Assembly (NCBI GenBank): GCA_021827205.1
Contig: JAKAWV010000012.1
Span: 1-64,000, forward strand
From: Pseudomonadota bacterium
GTDB lineage: Bacteria; Pseudomonadota; Gammaproteobacteria; Xanthomonadales; Rhodanobacteraceae
Reading direction: 5' to 3'
DNA length: 64,000 nt
Each line of letters starts with the position of its first letter. Within the stretch, counting starts at the first letter, position 1. This document shows, piece after piece, positions 8,683 through 16,318 of the stretch. Below the pieces are notes generated by a model. That model had not been told where the DNA came from and searched no databases. It saw only the letters and a program-made list of their open reading frames with translations. A program made the position numbers and the translations under genes.

Positions 8683-9413
8683 GCGCCCCAATCGCCATTC
8701 GCCCGGTAGGCATCGTCGTGGCGTTGACTGTGGAGGCCAAGGTACTGACCGCGTGCGCAATAAAACCCGGAGGCATCACTCCGCTCGTGGGCGCCGATGT
8801 CTGCCTCAGCGGCATGGGGCTTGTTGCCGCACGGAAGGCGGCGCAAACGCTTGTCGATGCGGGGGCAAAGGCCCTGGCAACATTCGGTGTCGCCGGCGCA
8901 CTGGAATCCGGCTTGCGCAATGGCACCTTGTTTTGTCCTGAACGAGTGCGTGATGAACAGGGTCACGACTACACACCCGATCCTGTCTGGCGCGCTCACA
9001 TTCTGCTGCGCCTGGCCCAGACGGCGCTGCTGGTGCAGGCGCATGGTTCTCTGCTCAGCGTGGCCATGCCCTTGCTGACGCAAGCGGCGAAGACGAACGC
9101 GCACAGTTTCCACATGGCCGCGGCGGCGGATATGGAAAGCGCAGCGGTTGCCGAGATCGCCAAGGCCCGTGGTTTGCCGTTTATCGCACTGCGCGCCATC
9201 GTCGACGAGGCGAGCGACACCGTTCCCGTCGCGTTGCATGAAAGCATCGACCCGTGGGGGCGCCCGCGCCTCTTCGGTCTGGTCGCGACCATGTGTCGCC
9301 ACCCGACGCTGCTGGCCCGGTTGCCGCGTCTGTACTCCCGCATGCGTCACGCAACACAAGCTCTGCATGTCGCTGCCGATGCAGCCGGTCCCGGGCTGGG
9401 TTGGCCGCCATGA
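8679..9413 (+). CDS. hpnG: HpnG, hopanoid-associated nucleoside phosphorylase
   Basis: In known hopanoid pathways HpnG removes adenine from adenosylhopane to give a (phospho)ribosyl hopane, the precursor of bacteriohopanetetrol. The protein belongs to the nucleoside phosphorylase family. It has the N-terminal VVALTVEAKVL, LSGMGLVAARKAAQTLV, ATFGVAGALESGL and the typical DMESAAVAEIAKARGLPF motif. I chose the TTG at 8679, which overlaps the cyclase stop as TTGA and gives 244 residues. The frame is open upstream, but that part lies inside shc. The ribosome-binding site is weak, as expected for a coupled gene. HpnH, which makes its substrate, is not in this window. Confidence 0.88.
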   Translation: MSAPIAIRPVGIVVALTVEAKVLTACAIKPGGITPLVGADVCLSGMGLVAARKAAQTLVDAGAKALATFGVAGALESGLRNGTLFCPERVRDEQGHDYTPDPVWRAHILLRLAQTALLVQAHGSLLSVAMPLLTQAAKTNAHSFHMAAAADMESAAVAEIAKARGLPFIALRAIVDEASDTVPVALHESIDPWGRPRLFGLVATMCRHPTLLARLPRLYSRMRHATQALHVAADAAGPGLGWPP

Positions 9414-9853
9414 GTCCGTCATGTTGCATCACGGTCACCGCAGACAAGCCGCAACGGAACACGCGCTCGGGCGCATTCCCGCGACCTGCCCGCGTGCGTC
9501 CATGCCCGGCGCCGATGGTGTTGACAGCATGCCCGATCCACGCATCGCATCCCGATGCTCGGAAGAAGGGCCGCTTCAGCGTCAGCCTTTCGAAGAGGGG
9601 TGGCGGATCGGGTGGCCGCCACGCGGGCAGATGTTCATTGCCCATCTTCTCTACCGGGACCGTGAGCAGACCCGACGCACCTACCTGTTCGCGTTTGCGG
9701 TGGGGTGTTGTGAAATGCCGCTGGCGCATCCCCAATCGTTCTTGTTCGGCTATTGCACCGGCCGCAGCGGCCAGCATGGGCAGCGCATCCCGCCGATGGC
9801 GCGGGCGTCTGATGGTCGATGACTCCTCTGGCTGCGAGTGACTGGGTTGGCTG
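9414..9853. other. Gap between hpnG and ispA with no recognisable gene
   Basis: This 440-bp stretch lies between the converging hpnG and farnesyl-diphosphate synthase genes. Open frames run through it on both strands, but none reads like a known family or has a convincing start signal. No clear T-tailed hairpin was seen. It may be decayed coding DNA. Confidence 0.4.
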
Positions 9854-10753
9854 TCAGTGATCCCGTCTCTGGATGAGATCGACAAGCCACAACAAAGGTT
9901 CCGCATCACTGGAGACACTGTCCGCAGCGGCACGCGCTTCGTCGAACAACACGGCAGCGCGATGCCGCGCCTGTTCCAAGCCAAGCAGGGATGGGAACGT
10001 CGACTTGTGCTGGACTTGATCCTTGCCCGATGTTTTGCCCAGAGTAACGGTATCGGCGGTCAGATCCAGCACGTCGTCCTGGATCTGGAAAGCTAGGCCC
10101 ACGGACTTTCCATAGCTATCGAGCGCCTGCTGCACGGGATAGGGTGCATGAGCCGCGATGCAGGCAAGCTGGCAGGCGGCGCAAATGAGCGCGCCAGTCT
10201 TGTGGCGGTGCAGCCATTCCAGCCGCTCAAGACTCAATGTGCGGTCTTCCGAGTCCATGTCCACAGCTTGGCCGCCAGCCATTCCCAGCGAACCGGAAGC
10301 AAGCGACAGGCAACCGATCATCAGGACTCTTTGTTCCGCATCGAGCACGCCGGCTTTTGCCAGCACTCCGAAGGCGAGTGTCTGCAGAACATCCCCGACC
10401 AGGATTGCGATGGCTTCGTCATAAGCCTTGTGCACTGTCGGGCGTCCACGACGGAAATCGTCGTTGTCCATGCCTGGCAGGTCGTCATGCACGAGTGAAT
10501 AAGCATGAATGAGTTCGATGGCGCAAGCCGGCGGATCGAGCAGTTCGGGCGCCACGCCCAAAGTCTCGCCGGCGGCGTAAACCAATAGCCCACGTAGACG
10601 CTTGCCACCAGTGCAGGCATAGCGCACCGCCTCATGGAGCCGCTTCGGGTCAGTGGCAGCCGAAGGCAGACAGGTATTCAAAGCATGTTCCAATCGTTGC
10701 AGGTAGGCAGGTACGCGAGCACCAAACGGGGCAGTCTCGGGAATTGGATACAT
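9854..10753 (-). CDS. ispA: Farnesyl (polyprenyl) diphosphate synthase, IspA type
   Basis: This enzyme condenses isopentenyl and dimethylallyl diphosphate to geranyl and then farnesyl diphosphate, the substrate of squalene synthase. The first aspartate-rich motif is DDLPGMD (residues 90-96, the bacterial form with four intervening residues). The second is DDVLD (226-230). GGKRLR (49-54) and HKTG also match. Starting at the ATG at 10753 gives 299 residues, the same as E. coli IspA. The upstream in-frame extension to 10879 reads as non-conserved sequence. Length and family suggest C15, but chain length cannot be proved from sequence. The gene is convergent with hpnG and divergent from hpnA. Confidence 0.9.
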   Translation of the reverse strand: MYPIPETAPFGARVPAYLQRLEHALNTCLPSAATDPKRLHEAVRYACTGGKRLRGLLVYAAGETLGVAPELLDPPACAIELIHAYSLVHDDLPGMDNDDFRRGRPTVHKAYDEAIAILVGDVLQTLAFGVLAKAGVLDAEQRVLMIGCLSLASGSLGMAGGQAVDMDSEDRTLSLERLEWLHRHKTGALICAACQLACIAAHAPYPVQQALDSYGKSVGLAFQIQDDVLDLTADTVTLGKTSGKDQVQHKSTFPSLLGLEQARHRAAVLFDEARAAADSVSSDAEPLLWLVDLIQRRDH

Positions 10754-11171
10754 CGTATATCCGGGATGGAAGGCGGGGTAATTGGCGGCACGCGATGGTA
10801 TACGAGCAGCAGTAAAAGCCGCGGGGTCGGCCGCTAGCACGACTCCATCATCGGGGTCGCGCGGAACGCGGGCCGACATTTATACTACGCAAAATGCCTG
10901 CCGCCTGAAAACCGTCGGCACAAAAGCATGAAGTAGTTGCAAAACTCGCATAGCCACGAAATTTTCTGCGTAACAAACGCGAAGAAGTAGTGCTCGTGTC
11001 CATCGGCCACATCCGACCGGCCGCAGCAGAAGCCAACTACGCTGCCCGACGGCGTCAGGCCGCCAAGGCGGCCGACACACAAACCCGAGTCTCCGGGATT
11101 CCTGGGCGGTTCATATCGAGGCGGACAGTGTCGACGCATGCGTTGCGAGTTGCATTTCGGGTGGCGTTATC
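10754..11171. promoter_or_regulatory. Divergent intergenic region between ispA and hpnA
   Basis: This 418-bp gap separates two outward-facing genes, so it should hold promoters for both. An A/T-richer patch lies at about 10890-10990 (for example GAAATTTTCTGCG). No confident -35/-10 pair or operator was found. No protein-coding signal was recognised. Confidence 0.4.
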
Positions 11172-12152
11172 GTGAAAACATTGGTTACCGGGGGCACCGG
11201 TTTTGTCGGTTCGGCAGTCGTGCGTCGCTTGCTGCGTGACGGCCATCGTGTTCGCGTGCTGGCACGTGCGACATCGGACCGCTGCAATCTGCAGGGCCTT
11301 GATGTGGAAGTGGTCGAAGGTGACCTGACCAATGCAGCTTCGTTGCTGCCCGCTTGCGATGGTTGCGATGCGTTGTTCCACGTGGCGGCCGACTATCGTC
11401 TGTGGGCGCCTGTGCCCAAGGAGCTCTATTGCGCCAATGTCGAGGGCACGCGCGCCATTCTCGGAGCCGCCAAGCGCGCGGGCGTGCCGCGCATCGTATA
11501 TACCAGCAGCGTAGCCACGCTGGGCATTCCCGCGGATGGCAGCCCCGGCGACGAGAATACGGCGGTGGCGTTGAGCGACATGATCGGACATTACAAGCGT
11601 TCCAAGTTCCTCGCCGAAGCGGTGGCCATGGAGTACGTCGCCGAGGGTTCGCCGATCATTATCGTGAACCCATCCACGCCGATCGGGCCACATGACATCA
11701 AACCCACACCAACCGGCCGTATCGTGCGCGATGTGATTTCTGGCCGCCTGCCGGCATATGTCGACACAGGCCTCAACATTGTGCACGTGGATGATGTTGC
11801 CGAAGGGCACTGGCTGGCGTTCCAGCACGGCGGCATCGGCGAGCGCTACATCCTCGGTGGCTTCAACCTCAGTCTGCGCGAGATTTTGACCGAGATCGCC
11901 GAGATCGCCGGACGCTCTCCGCCAAGACTGTGCTTGCCGCATGCGGTGGTGATGCCGGTGGCTTATGTAGCCGAGGCTTGGGCGCGGCTGACCGGAGCAA
12001 ATCCGTTAGCAACGGTCGAAGAAGTGCGCATGTCGAAAAAGCGCATGTTCTTCTCCAGCGCCAAAGCCGAGCGTGAACTGGGCTACAAACCACGCCCGGC
12101 GCGTCTGGCGCTGGAGGACGCGGTGCAATGGTTTCGTCACCGGCAGCGATGA
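11172..12152 (+). CDS. hpnA: HpnA, hopanoid-associated NAD-dependent epimerase/dehydratase-like protein
   Basis: This is an extended short-chain dehydrogenase/reductase, related to dihydroflavonol 4-reductase and sugar epimerases, that recurs in hopanoid gene clusters. Its exact reaction is not settled. The Rossmann motif GGTGFVG sits at residues 7-13. The catalytic pair is Y141 and K145 (YKRSK), preceded by the SS of YTSSVATLG. The substrate-binding half has NPSTPIGPHDIKPTPTG. The GTG start at 11172 gives 326 residues, normal for HpnA. It stands alone on the plus strand between divergent ispA and convergent hpnN. Confidence 0.9.
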   Translation: MKTLVTGGTGFVGSAVVRRLLRDGHRVRVLARATSDRCNLQGLDVEVVEGDLTNAASLLPACDGCDALFHVAADYRLWAPVPKELYCANVEGTRAILGAAKRAGVPRIVYTSSVATLGIPADGSPGDENTAVALSDMIGHYKRSKFLAEAVAMEYVAEGSPIIIVNPSTPIGPHDIKPTPTGRIVRDVISGRLPAYVDTGLNIVHVDDVAEGHWLAFQHGGIGERYILGGFNLSLREILTEIAEIAGRSPPRLCLPHAVVMPVAYVAEAWARLTGANPLATVEEVRMSKKRMFFSSAKAERELGYKPRPARLALEDAVQWFRHRQR

Positions 12153-12589
12153 TACCTATGCAGGACTCGACAGAATGGATTGCCGCCGGTGCCTCTCGCC
12201 CTGGAATCGCGGGGTGATCGACGCGCAAGATCGATGGCGAGATCGAGGTGCCATAATTTTTCACGGCGACAAACAACGGTTGGCTGATCCGGAAGCGAAT
12301 GGGATGACCCAAGCCAATCGATCGGCTGCTGCGCCCGGAAGCGCTACCGGCGAAGCGATCCATTGCCCTGCAGCCGAGCTAGGGCACCTCCGAACAAGTC
12401 CATCCTGGACTTGTCAGAGGGCGCCGAGTCCGGCGCAGGTCCGGACTCGGCTACGCTGCATCAAGCACTTGCGTGCTCGATACGCGACAAGCCATCCATG
12501 GCTTGGGGAAGGTCTGAACTTGTTCAGACCTTCCCCAGCAGTTCTCGATGTTGCGCGGGATCAGAATGTCGTTCGATGAGCCCTTGTCG
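12153..12589. other. Gap between hpnA and hpnN holding a hairpin-mosaic repeat
   Basis: This 437-bp stretch separates convergent genes. The first half has no recognisable content. The second half (12394-12536) is a chain of hairpins described as a separate entry. The hairpins may also act as a two-way terminator. Confidence 0.5.
12394..12536. repeat. Hairpin-mosaic intergenic repeat, copy 1
   Basis: Five inverted repeats follow one another. They are 12394-12414 (9-bp arms, loop TCC), 12423-12451 (11-bp arms), 12464-12477 (AGCACTTGCGTGCT), 12488-12505 (CAAGCCA, loop TCCA, TGGCTTG) and 12505-12536 (15-bp perfect arms, 2-nt loop). A related array lies at 21562-21698. It shares the exact 14-mer AGCACTTGCGTGCT and the ATCC-type loops, although the stem sequences differ. 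This fits a REP-like non-coding element rather than a simple terminator. Confidence 0.75.
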
Positions 12590-15181
12590 TCAGGGTGGGA
12601 CGCGTGCCCATCTCCGCAGGGTGTAGAGCAGCGCCGGCAGAAACACGAACGTCGCCACCAGCACGGCGACCAGGCTGATCAGCAGCATGCTGCCCATGCT
12701 GGCCATACCGCGGTCGTGAGAGAGCGCCAATGAACCAAAGGCGGTGCCGGTGGTCAGCGCGGAAAACAGCACGGCGCGGGCCGAAGCGGAGCTGACGAAG
12801 TGATGCATGCCGGCACGCCAGTTCATCACGAAGTACACATTGAACGATACGCCAACGCCAAGCAGCAACGGCAATGCGATGATATTGGCGTAGTTGATGG
12901 ACATGCCTGCTGCGCGGGCAAACAGCGCAGTAAGCAAAGCGGACATGCCAAGGGTGAGTAGCACGATGCCCGTGTCGCGCAGGCGCCGCATCACCAGCAA
13001 CAACACACCCGTAATGGCCAAAATAGCCAGCACAGCAGCCTGCTGGAACGCCCACATGATGGTATCGGCAGAAGCGATGGTCGTCACCGCAGAACCCCCT
13101 GCCTGCGGTGCGACGGCTTGCACGGCCTGCACGAAACGACGCAGGCCTGCCGTAGCCTGTGCCCGAGCGGTAGGCGATACTTGCACGCGCAGCCAGCCGC
13201 CGGGGCTGATCCAGTCGCGGCGAAGCGATGCAGGAAGGTTCTTCATGCTTACCGGACCGGCATCGAGTTCATCGCGCAGGAGCGACAGTTGCTCGGGCAG
13301 GAAGCGGCTGACCGCTTCGTTCATCGCCAGCAGCCGCGGATCGGGCGCATGCTCCAGGCGCCCCAAGGCGACATCGATACCGCGCAAAGGCGAGTCGGCC
13401 GGGAGGGCAGCATCGGCCGCAGTGATTGCGTTGCGTGTATTGATGATCGCTGAACGTAGCGCAGCGGGCGTCACCGGCGCTGCAGTACCCGAGGTATCGA
13501 GCGAGGGCAACAGGAGTGCCTGCGCTTCACCGATCTGATCCAGGGATGCCTGCTGGTGATCCGGCAGGAAGGTAGCGAGGGATATCACGCTCGACACTTC
13601 GGGCAGTTTCGACAACCGGTCGTCCAGGCGACGCGCGTCGGCGAGACTCGGTACCAATACATTAATATTGAATGGATTGATGGCCGGGTTGTCGGCCAGG
13701 CTGAGCAATGTGCGCATTGGCTCCGAATCGGGATTTTGCGTATGCAGTGGGTTGGCATCGAACGGCATGCGAACGGCAGCAATCGCACCGGCCACGGCCA
13801 GCAGGCTGAACAAGCCAAGCACGGCGCGGTGACGTCGCTGTAGCCACAGGTCGCACATGGCACCGAACGGAAGTGCGAGATCCATGATCTGGTAACGGGG
13901 CTTGAACAACCAGAGCAGTGCGGGTAACAGCGTCACCGTGCAGACCAGGGCGATACCCATGCCGACACCGGCAATAATGCCCAGTTGCGCAACACCCAAG
14001 AATGCAGTCGGTGCAAATGCCAGGAAACCGCATGCCGTCGCAGCGGCAGCCACCGCGATCTGGCCACCAGAAACCCGCGCCGTTTGCCGCAGCGCAAGTG
14101 CGAGGTCGGGCTGCAGCAACCTCTCATCGCGCAGACGCGTCGTAAACTGGATCGCGAAATCCACCGCAAGGCCGACGAACAATACCGCGAACGCCACGGA
14201 GATCACGTTCAGGGTGCCCACGGCTATGGCTGCGAATCCCAGTGTCAAGGCAAAGCCACCGAGCAGTGTCAGCAGGATCGGGACGATCAGGCGCCACGAA
14301 CGCACCGCCAAATACAGCCACAACGCGATCAACGCAAGGCTTGCCAGGGTGCTGATCACGATCCCGTGCGTGAGTGCGCCGAATTGCACATCCGACAATG
14401 CCACCGAACCGGTGTAATCAATGCGTACACGCCCAGCGCGCACGTCAGGCAAACTGTCACTGATCCGCATGAGGGCCTGCGTGGCGGCAAGGCCTGGTTG
14501 CAGTGTATTCGCCTCGAGTACAGGATGGATCAGCACCAGTTGTACCGGATGCCTTGCTGCGCTGATGCCCGGACCCAGCAAGTTTTGCCATGATAAAGGT
14601 GCCGGGTGACCGTCAGCGGCTTCCGCCAGTACTTGTTGCAGCTGATCAAGTGCGCTCTTGTATGGCCTGAGGTTCGCATGCTGGATGCGCACGCCCTCGG
14701 CCATCAGCGACAAGCCTCGCAGCAGGCCGATCGCCGAGGGATCGCGGGCCAGCGAACCGAGTAGTGGCTGTGCGGCTATCAACGAGTTCAGCAGCTTGGA
14801 CAGATCATCCGGCGGCAGTAACAACAAGCCCTCGTGTCGAAAGAACGGATTGGCATCCGGACGTTCCGCATCGTGAAAGTGGCGCCGATCGGCACGAACC
14901 GCCCGAACCAGCTGCGCCGCAGTCTGTTCGGTTTCCTCGGGTGTGGCGCCACGCACCACAGCCACCAGCAGGTTGTTGAACTGCGGAAATTCGTGATCGA
15001 ACGTCCGCTCGTGCTGCCGCCACGGCAGGCGTGCATCGAACATGTGATCGGTATTGGTGTCCACGCGGAGCTGGCCATGGGCCAGCCACACGCCCATCGA
15101 GGCAAGCAGTGCGAAGAACAGCGTGACGACGACGGCATGGCGCCGGCTGAAGTCAACGATATGGGTGAGCCATGCTCTCAT
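12590..15181 (-). CDS. hpnN: HpnN, RND/MMPL-family hopanoid transporter
   Basis: HpnN proteins are inner-membrane RND-superfamily permeases needed to move hopanoids to the outer membrane in bacteria where they were studied. This protein has 863 residues. A first membrane helix lies at about 18-36, followed by a large periplasmic loop starting RVDTNTDHMFD. A block of five to six helices (SLALIALWLYLAV, FAVLFVGLAVDFAIQF and others) follows. The pattern then repeats: helix, loop from residue ~475, and a final block with YANIIALPLLLGVGVSFN. This is the expected two-fold RND architecture with 12 helices. It follows idi on the same strand after a 527-bp gap, so it is probably transcribed separately. 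Confidence 0.92.
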   Translation of the reverse strand: MRAWLTHIVDFSRRHAVVVTLFFALLASMGVWLAHGQLRVDTNTDHMFDARLPWRQHERTFDHEFPQFNNLLVAVVRGATPEETEQTAAQLVRAVRADRRHFHDAERPDANPFFRHEGLLLLPPDDLSKLLNSLIAAQPLLGSLARDPSAIGLLRGLSLMAEGVRIQHANLRPYKSALDQLQQVLAEAADGHPAPLSWQNLLGPGISAARHPVQLVLIHPVLEANTLQPGLAATQALMRISDSLPDVRAGRVRIDYTGSVALSDVQFGALTHGIVISTLASLALIALWLYLAVRSWRLIVPILLTLLGGFALTLGFAAIAVGTLNVISVAFAVLFVGLAVDFAIQFTTRLRDERLLQPDLALALRQTARVSGGQIAVAAAATACGFLAFAPTAFLGVAQLGIIAGVGMGIALVCTVTLLPALLWLFKPRYQIMDLALPFGAMCDLWLQRRHRAVLGLFSLLAVAGAIAAVRMPFDANPLHTQNPDSEPMRTLLSLADNPAINPFNINVLVPSLADARRLDDRLSKLPEVSSVISLATFLPDHQQASLDQIGEAQALLLPSLDTSGTAAPVTPAALRSAIINTRNAITAADAALPADSPLRGIDVALGRLEHAPDPRLLAMNEAVSRFLPEQLSLLRDELDAGPVSMKNLPASLRRDWISPGGWLRVQVSPTARAQATAGLRRFVQAVQAVAPQAGGSAVTTIASADTIMWAFQQAAVLAILAITGVLLLVMRRLRDTGIVLLTLGMSALLTALFARAAGMSINYANIIALPLLLGVGVSFNVYFVMNWRAGMHHFVSSASARAVLFSALTTGTAFGSLALSHDRGMASMGSMLLISLVAVLVATFVFLPALLYTLRRWARVPP

Positions 15182-15708
15182 CGCCCGGAATGCCGCCGAT
15201 CCATCGCTGTACTAGTCGTATCGGGCATCGTCGGCATGCTCGGGCGCAGTCTGTTTGGCGCCCCTGACAGCCGGCATCTGCACTCCCAACCATGATGCAA
15301 GTCATTATCCTGATGAGTGTGCCAATGCTCTCGCCGATCGACATGCCGGTTCTGTTGGACGCTACGAGGGCCGCGCCCAGGTTGGTCGTCGGCTTCAATC
15401 CAGGCACGGATCTCGCGCATGTTGCCATCGCGTTGCAGGGCAATGGCGGCGCCCGGTGGGTGGGCCTGCGCGCGAAAACAGGGTTGGCGCCGCAGACGGC
15501 GGCGCATGTGCGCCACCCAGGCGCCCGACAACATCCAGACTCGCGTCTTCGCCGCAGTTGCCATGCGACCGCGGTGACTGGGGAACCAGTTGCTGGGTTT
15601 TGCTCTATGTCGTCCGCTTGGCGCGGTCACGCAACCGGCGTCCGTCAACACGAGTTCGGTGCCTTTCATGCCGTCATTCATTGCGCCATGCCATGCCAAT
15701 GGGTGTCG
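15182..15708. other. Gap between idi and hpnN with no recognisable gene
   Basis: This 527-bp stretch contains several open frames on both strands (for example one on the plus strand from 15292). None reads like a known family. It is large for two same-strand genes of one pathway and may be the scar of a lost gene. It should contain the hpnN promoter unless that gene is read through from idi. Confidence 0.4.
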
Positions 15709-16296
15709 TCAGGCGCGCAACGGACTCGACCGGCAAGTTGCAAGCCCTCCTGCGTGCTCGCTGCGAATACGCTGCCACTCGATCTTGAGCCATGGCGTGA
15801 AGATTTCCGGGTGCACCGCGATTTCCGCGTCGAGCGCGGCCGGGGAGAGGCAACGCAATGCCGAAATCTCGTTGACATTCACGGTAGGTGATGTGTCACT
15901 GCACCCGGCATAGACCGAGCACAGCTCGCGCTCGGCGCCATCTGCGTCGAATTGCGCGTGGTACTCGAACTTGAACAGATATTGTAGTCGACACTGCATG
16001 CCCAGTTCCTCGCCCAATCGCCGGTGGATCGCCTCATCCATGGTTTCGCCACGGCGCGGATGACTGCAGCAGGTATTCGACCAGTATCCCGGCCAGAGTC
16101 GCTTGCCCGATGCCCGTTGCTGCAACAGCAATTCTCCCTGCGAGTTGAACACGAACAGCGAAAAAGCCCTATGCAGCACACCCGGTCCCAGGTGCGCGGA
16201 CGTCTTGTCGAGAAAGCCGATCTCGCGGTCATCCTTGTCGACCAGAATCAGGGGCTCGTCATCGAAAGACACCACTTCCTTCGAACTCGGTCGCAC
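15709..16296 (-). CDS. idi: Isopentenyl-diphosphate delta-isomerase, type I
   Basis: This enzyme interconverts isopentenyl and dimethylallyl diphosphate, the last step needed after the mevalonate pathway. It is a Nudix-fold protein. It shows HRAFSLFVFNSQGELLLQQRA, then WPGYWSNTCCSHP with the catalytic cysteine, then the Nudix-like GETMDEAIHRRLGEELGM, and ERELCSVY with the metal-binding glutamate region. The start is uncertain: no ATG is available after the upstream stop. Candidates are TTG at 16311, GTG at 16296, and GTG at 16275 or 16272 (the last with AAGGA nearby). They give 187-200 residues, all within family range. It begins only a few dozen bases after the fusion gene's stop, so it is the last gene of the mevalonate operon. 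Confidence 0.9.
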   Translation of the reverse strand: MRPSSKEVVSFDDEPLILVDKDDREIGFLDKTSAHLGPGVLHRAFSLFVFNSQGELLLQQRASGKRLWPGYWSNTCCSHPRRGETMDEAIHRRLGEELGMQCRLQYLFKFEYHAQFDADGAERELCSVYAGCSDTSPTVNVNEISALRCLSPAALDAEIAVHPEIFTPWLKIEWQRIRSEHAGGLATCRSSPLRA

Positions 16297-16318
16297 CTTG
16301 TGACCCGGCAACCCTGAA

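Noticed and set aside
10754..10879. N-terminal extension of the farnesyl-diphosphate synthase
   Set aside because: The extra 42 residues are unconserved in character, and the downstream ATG gives exactly the normal length of 299 residues.
15292..15891. 199-codon plus-strand frame overlapping the idi end
   Set aside because: The first part is unrecognised and the rest runs antisense into idi; no start signal was found.
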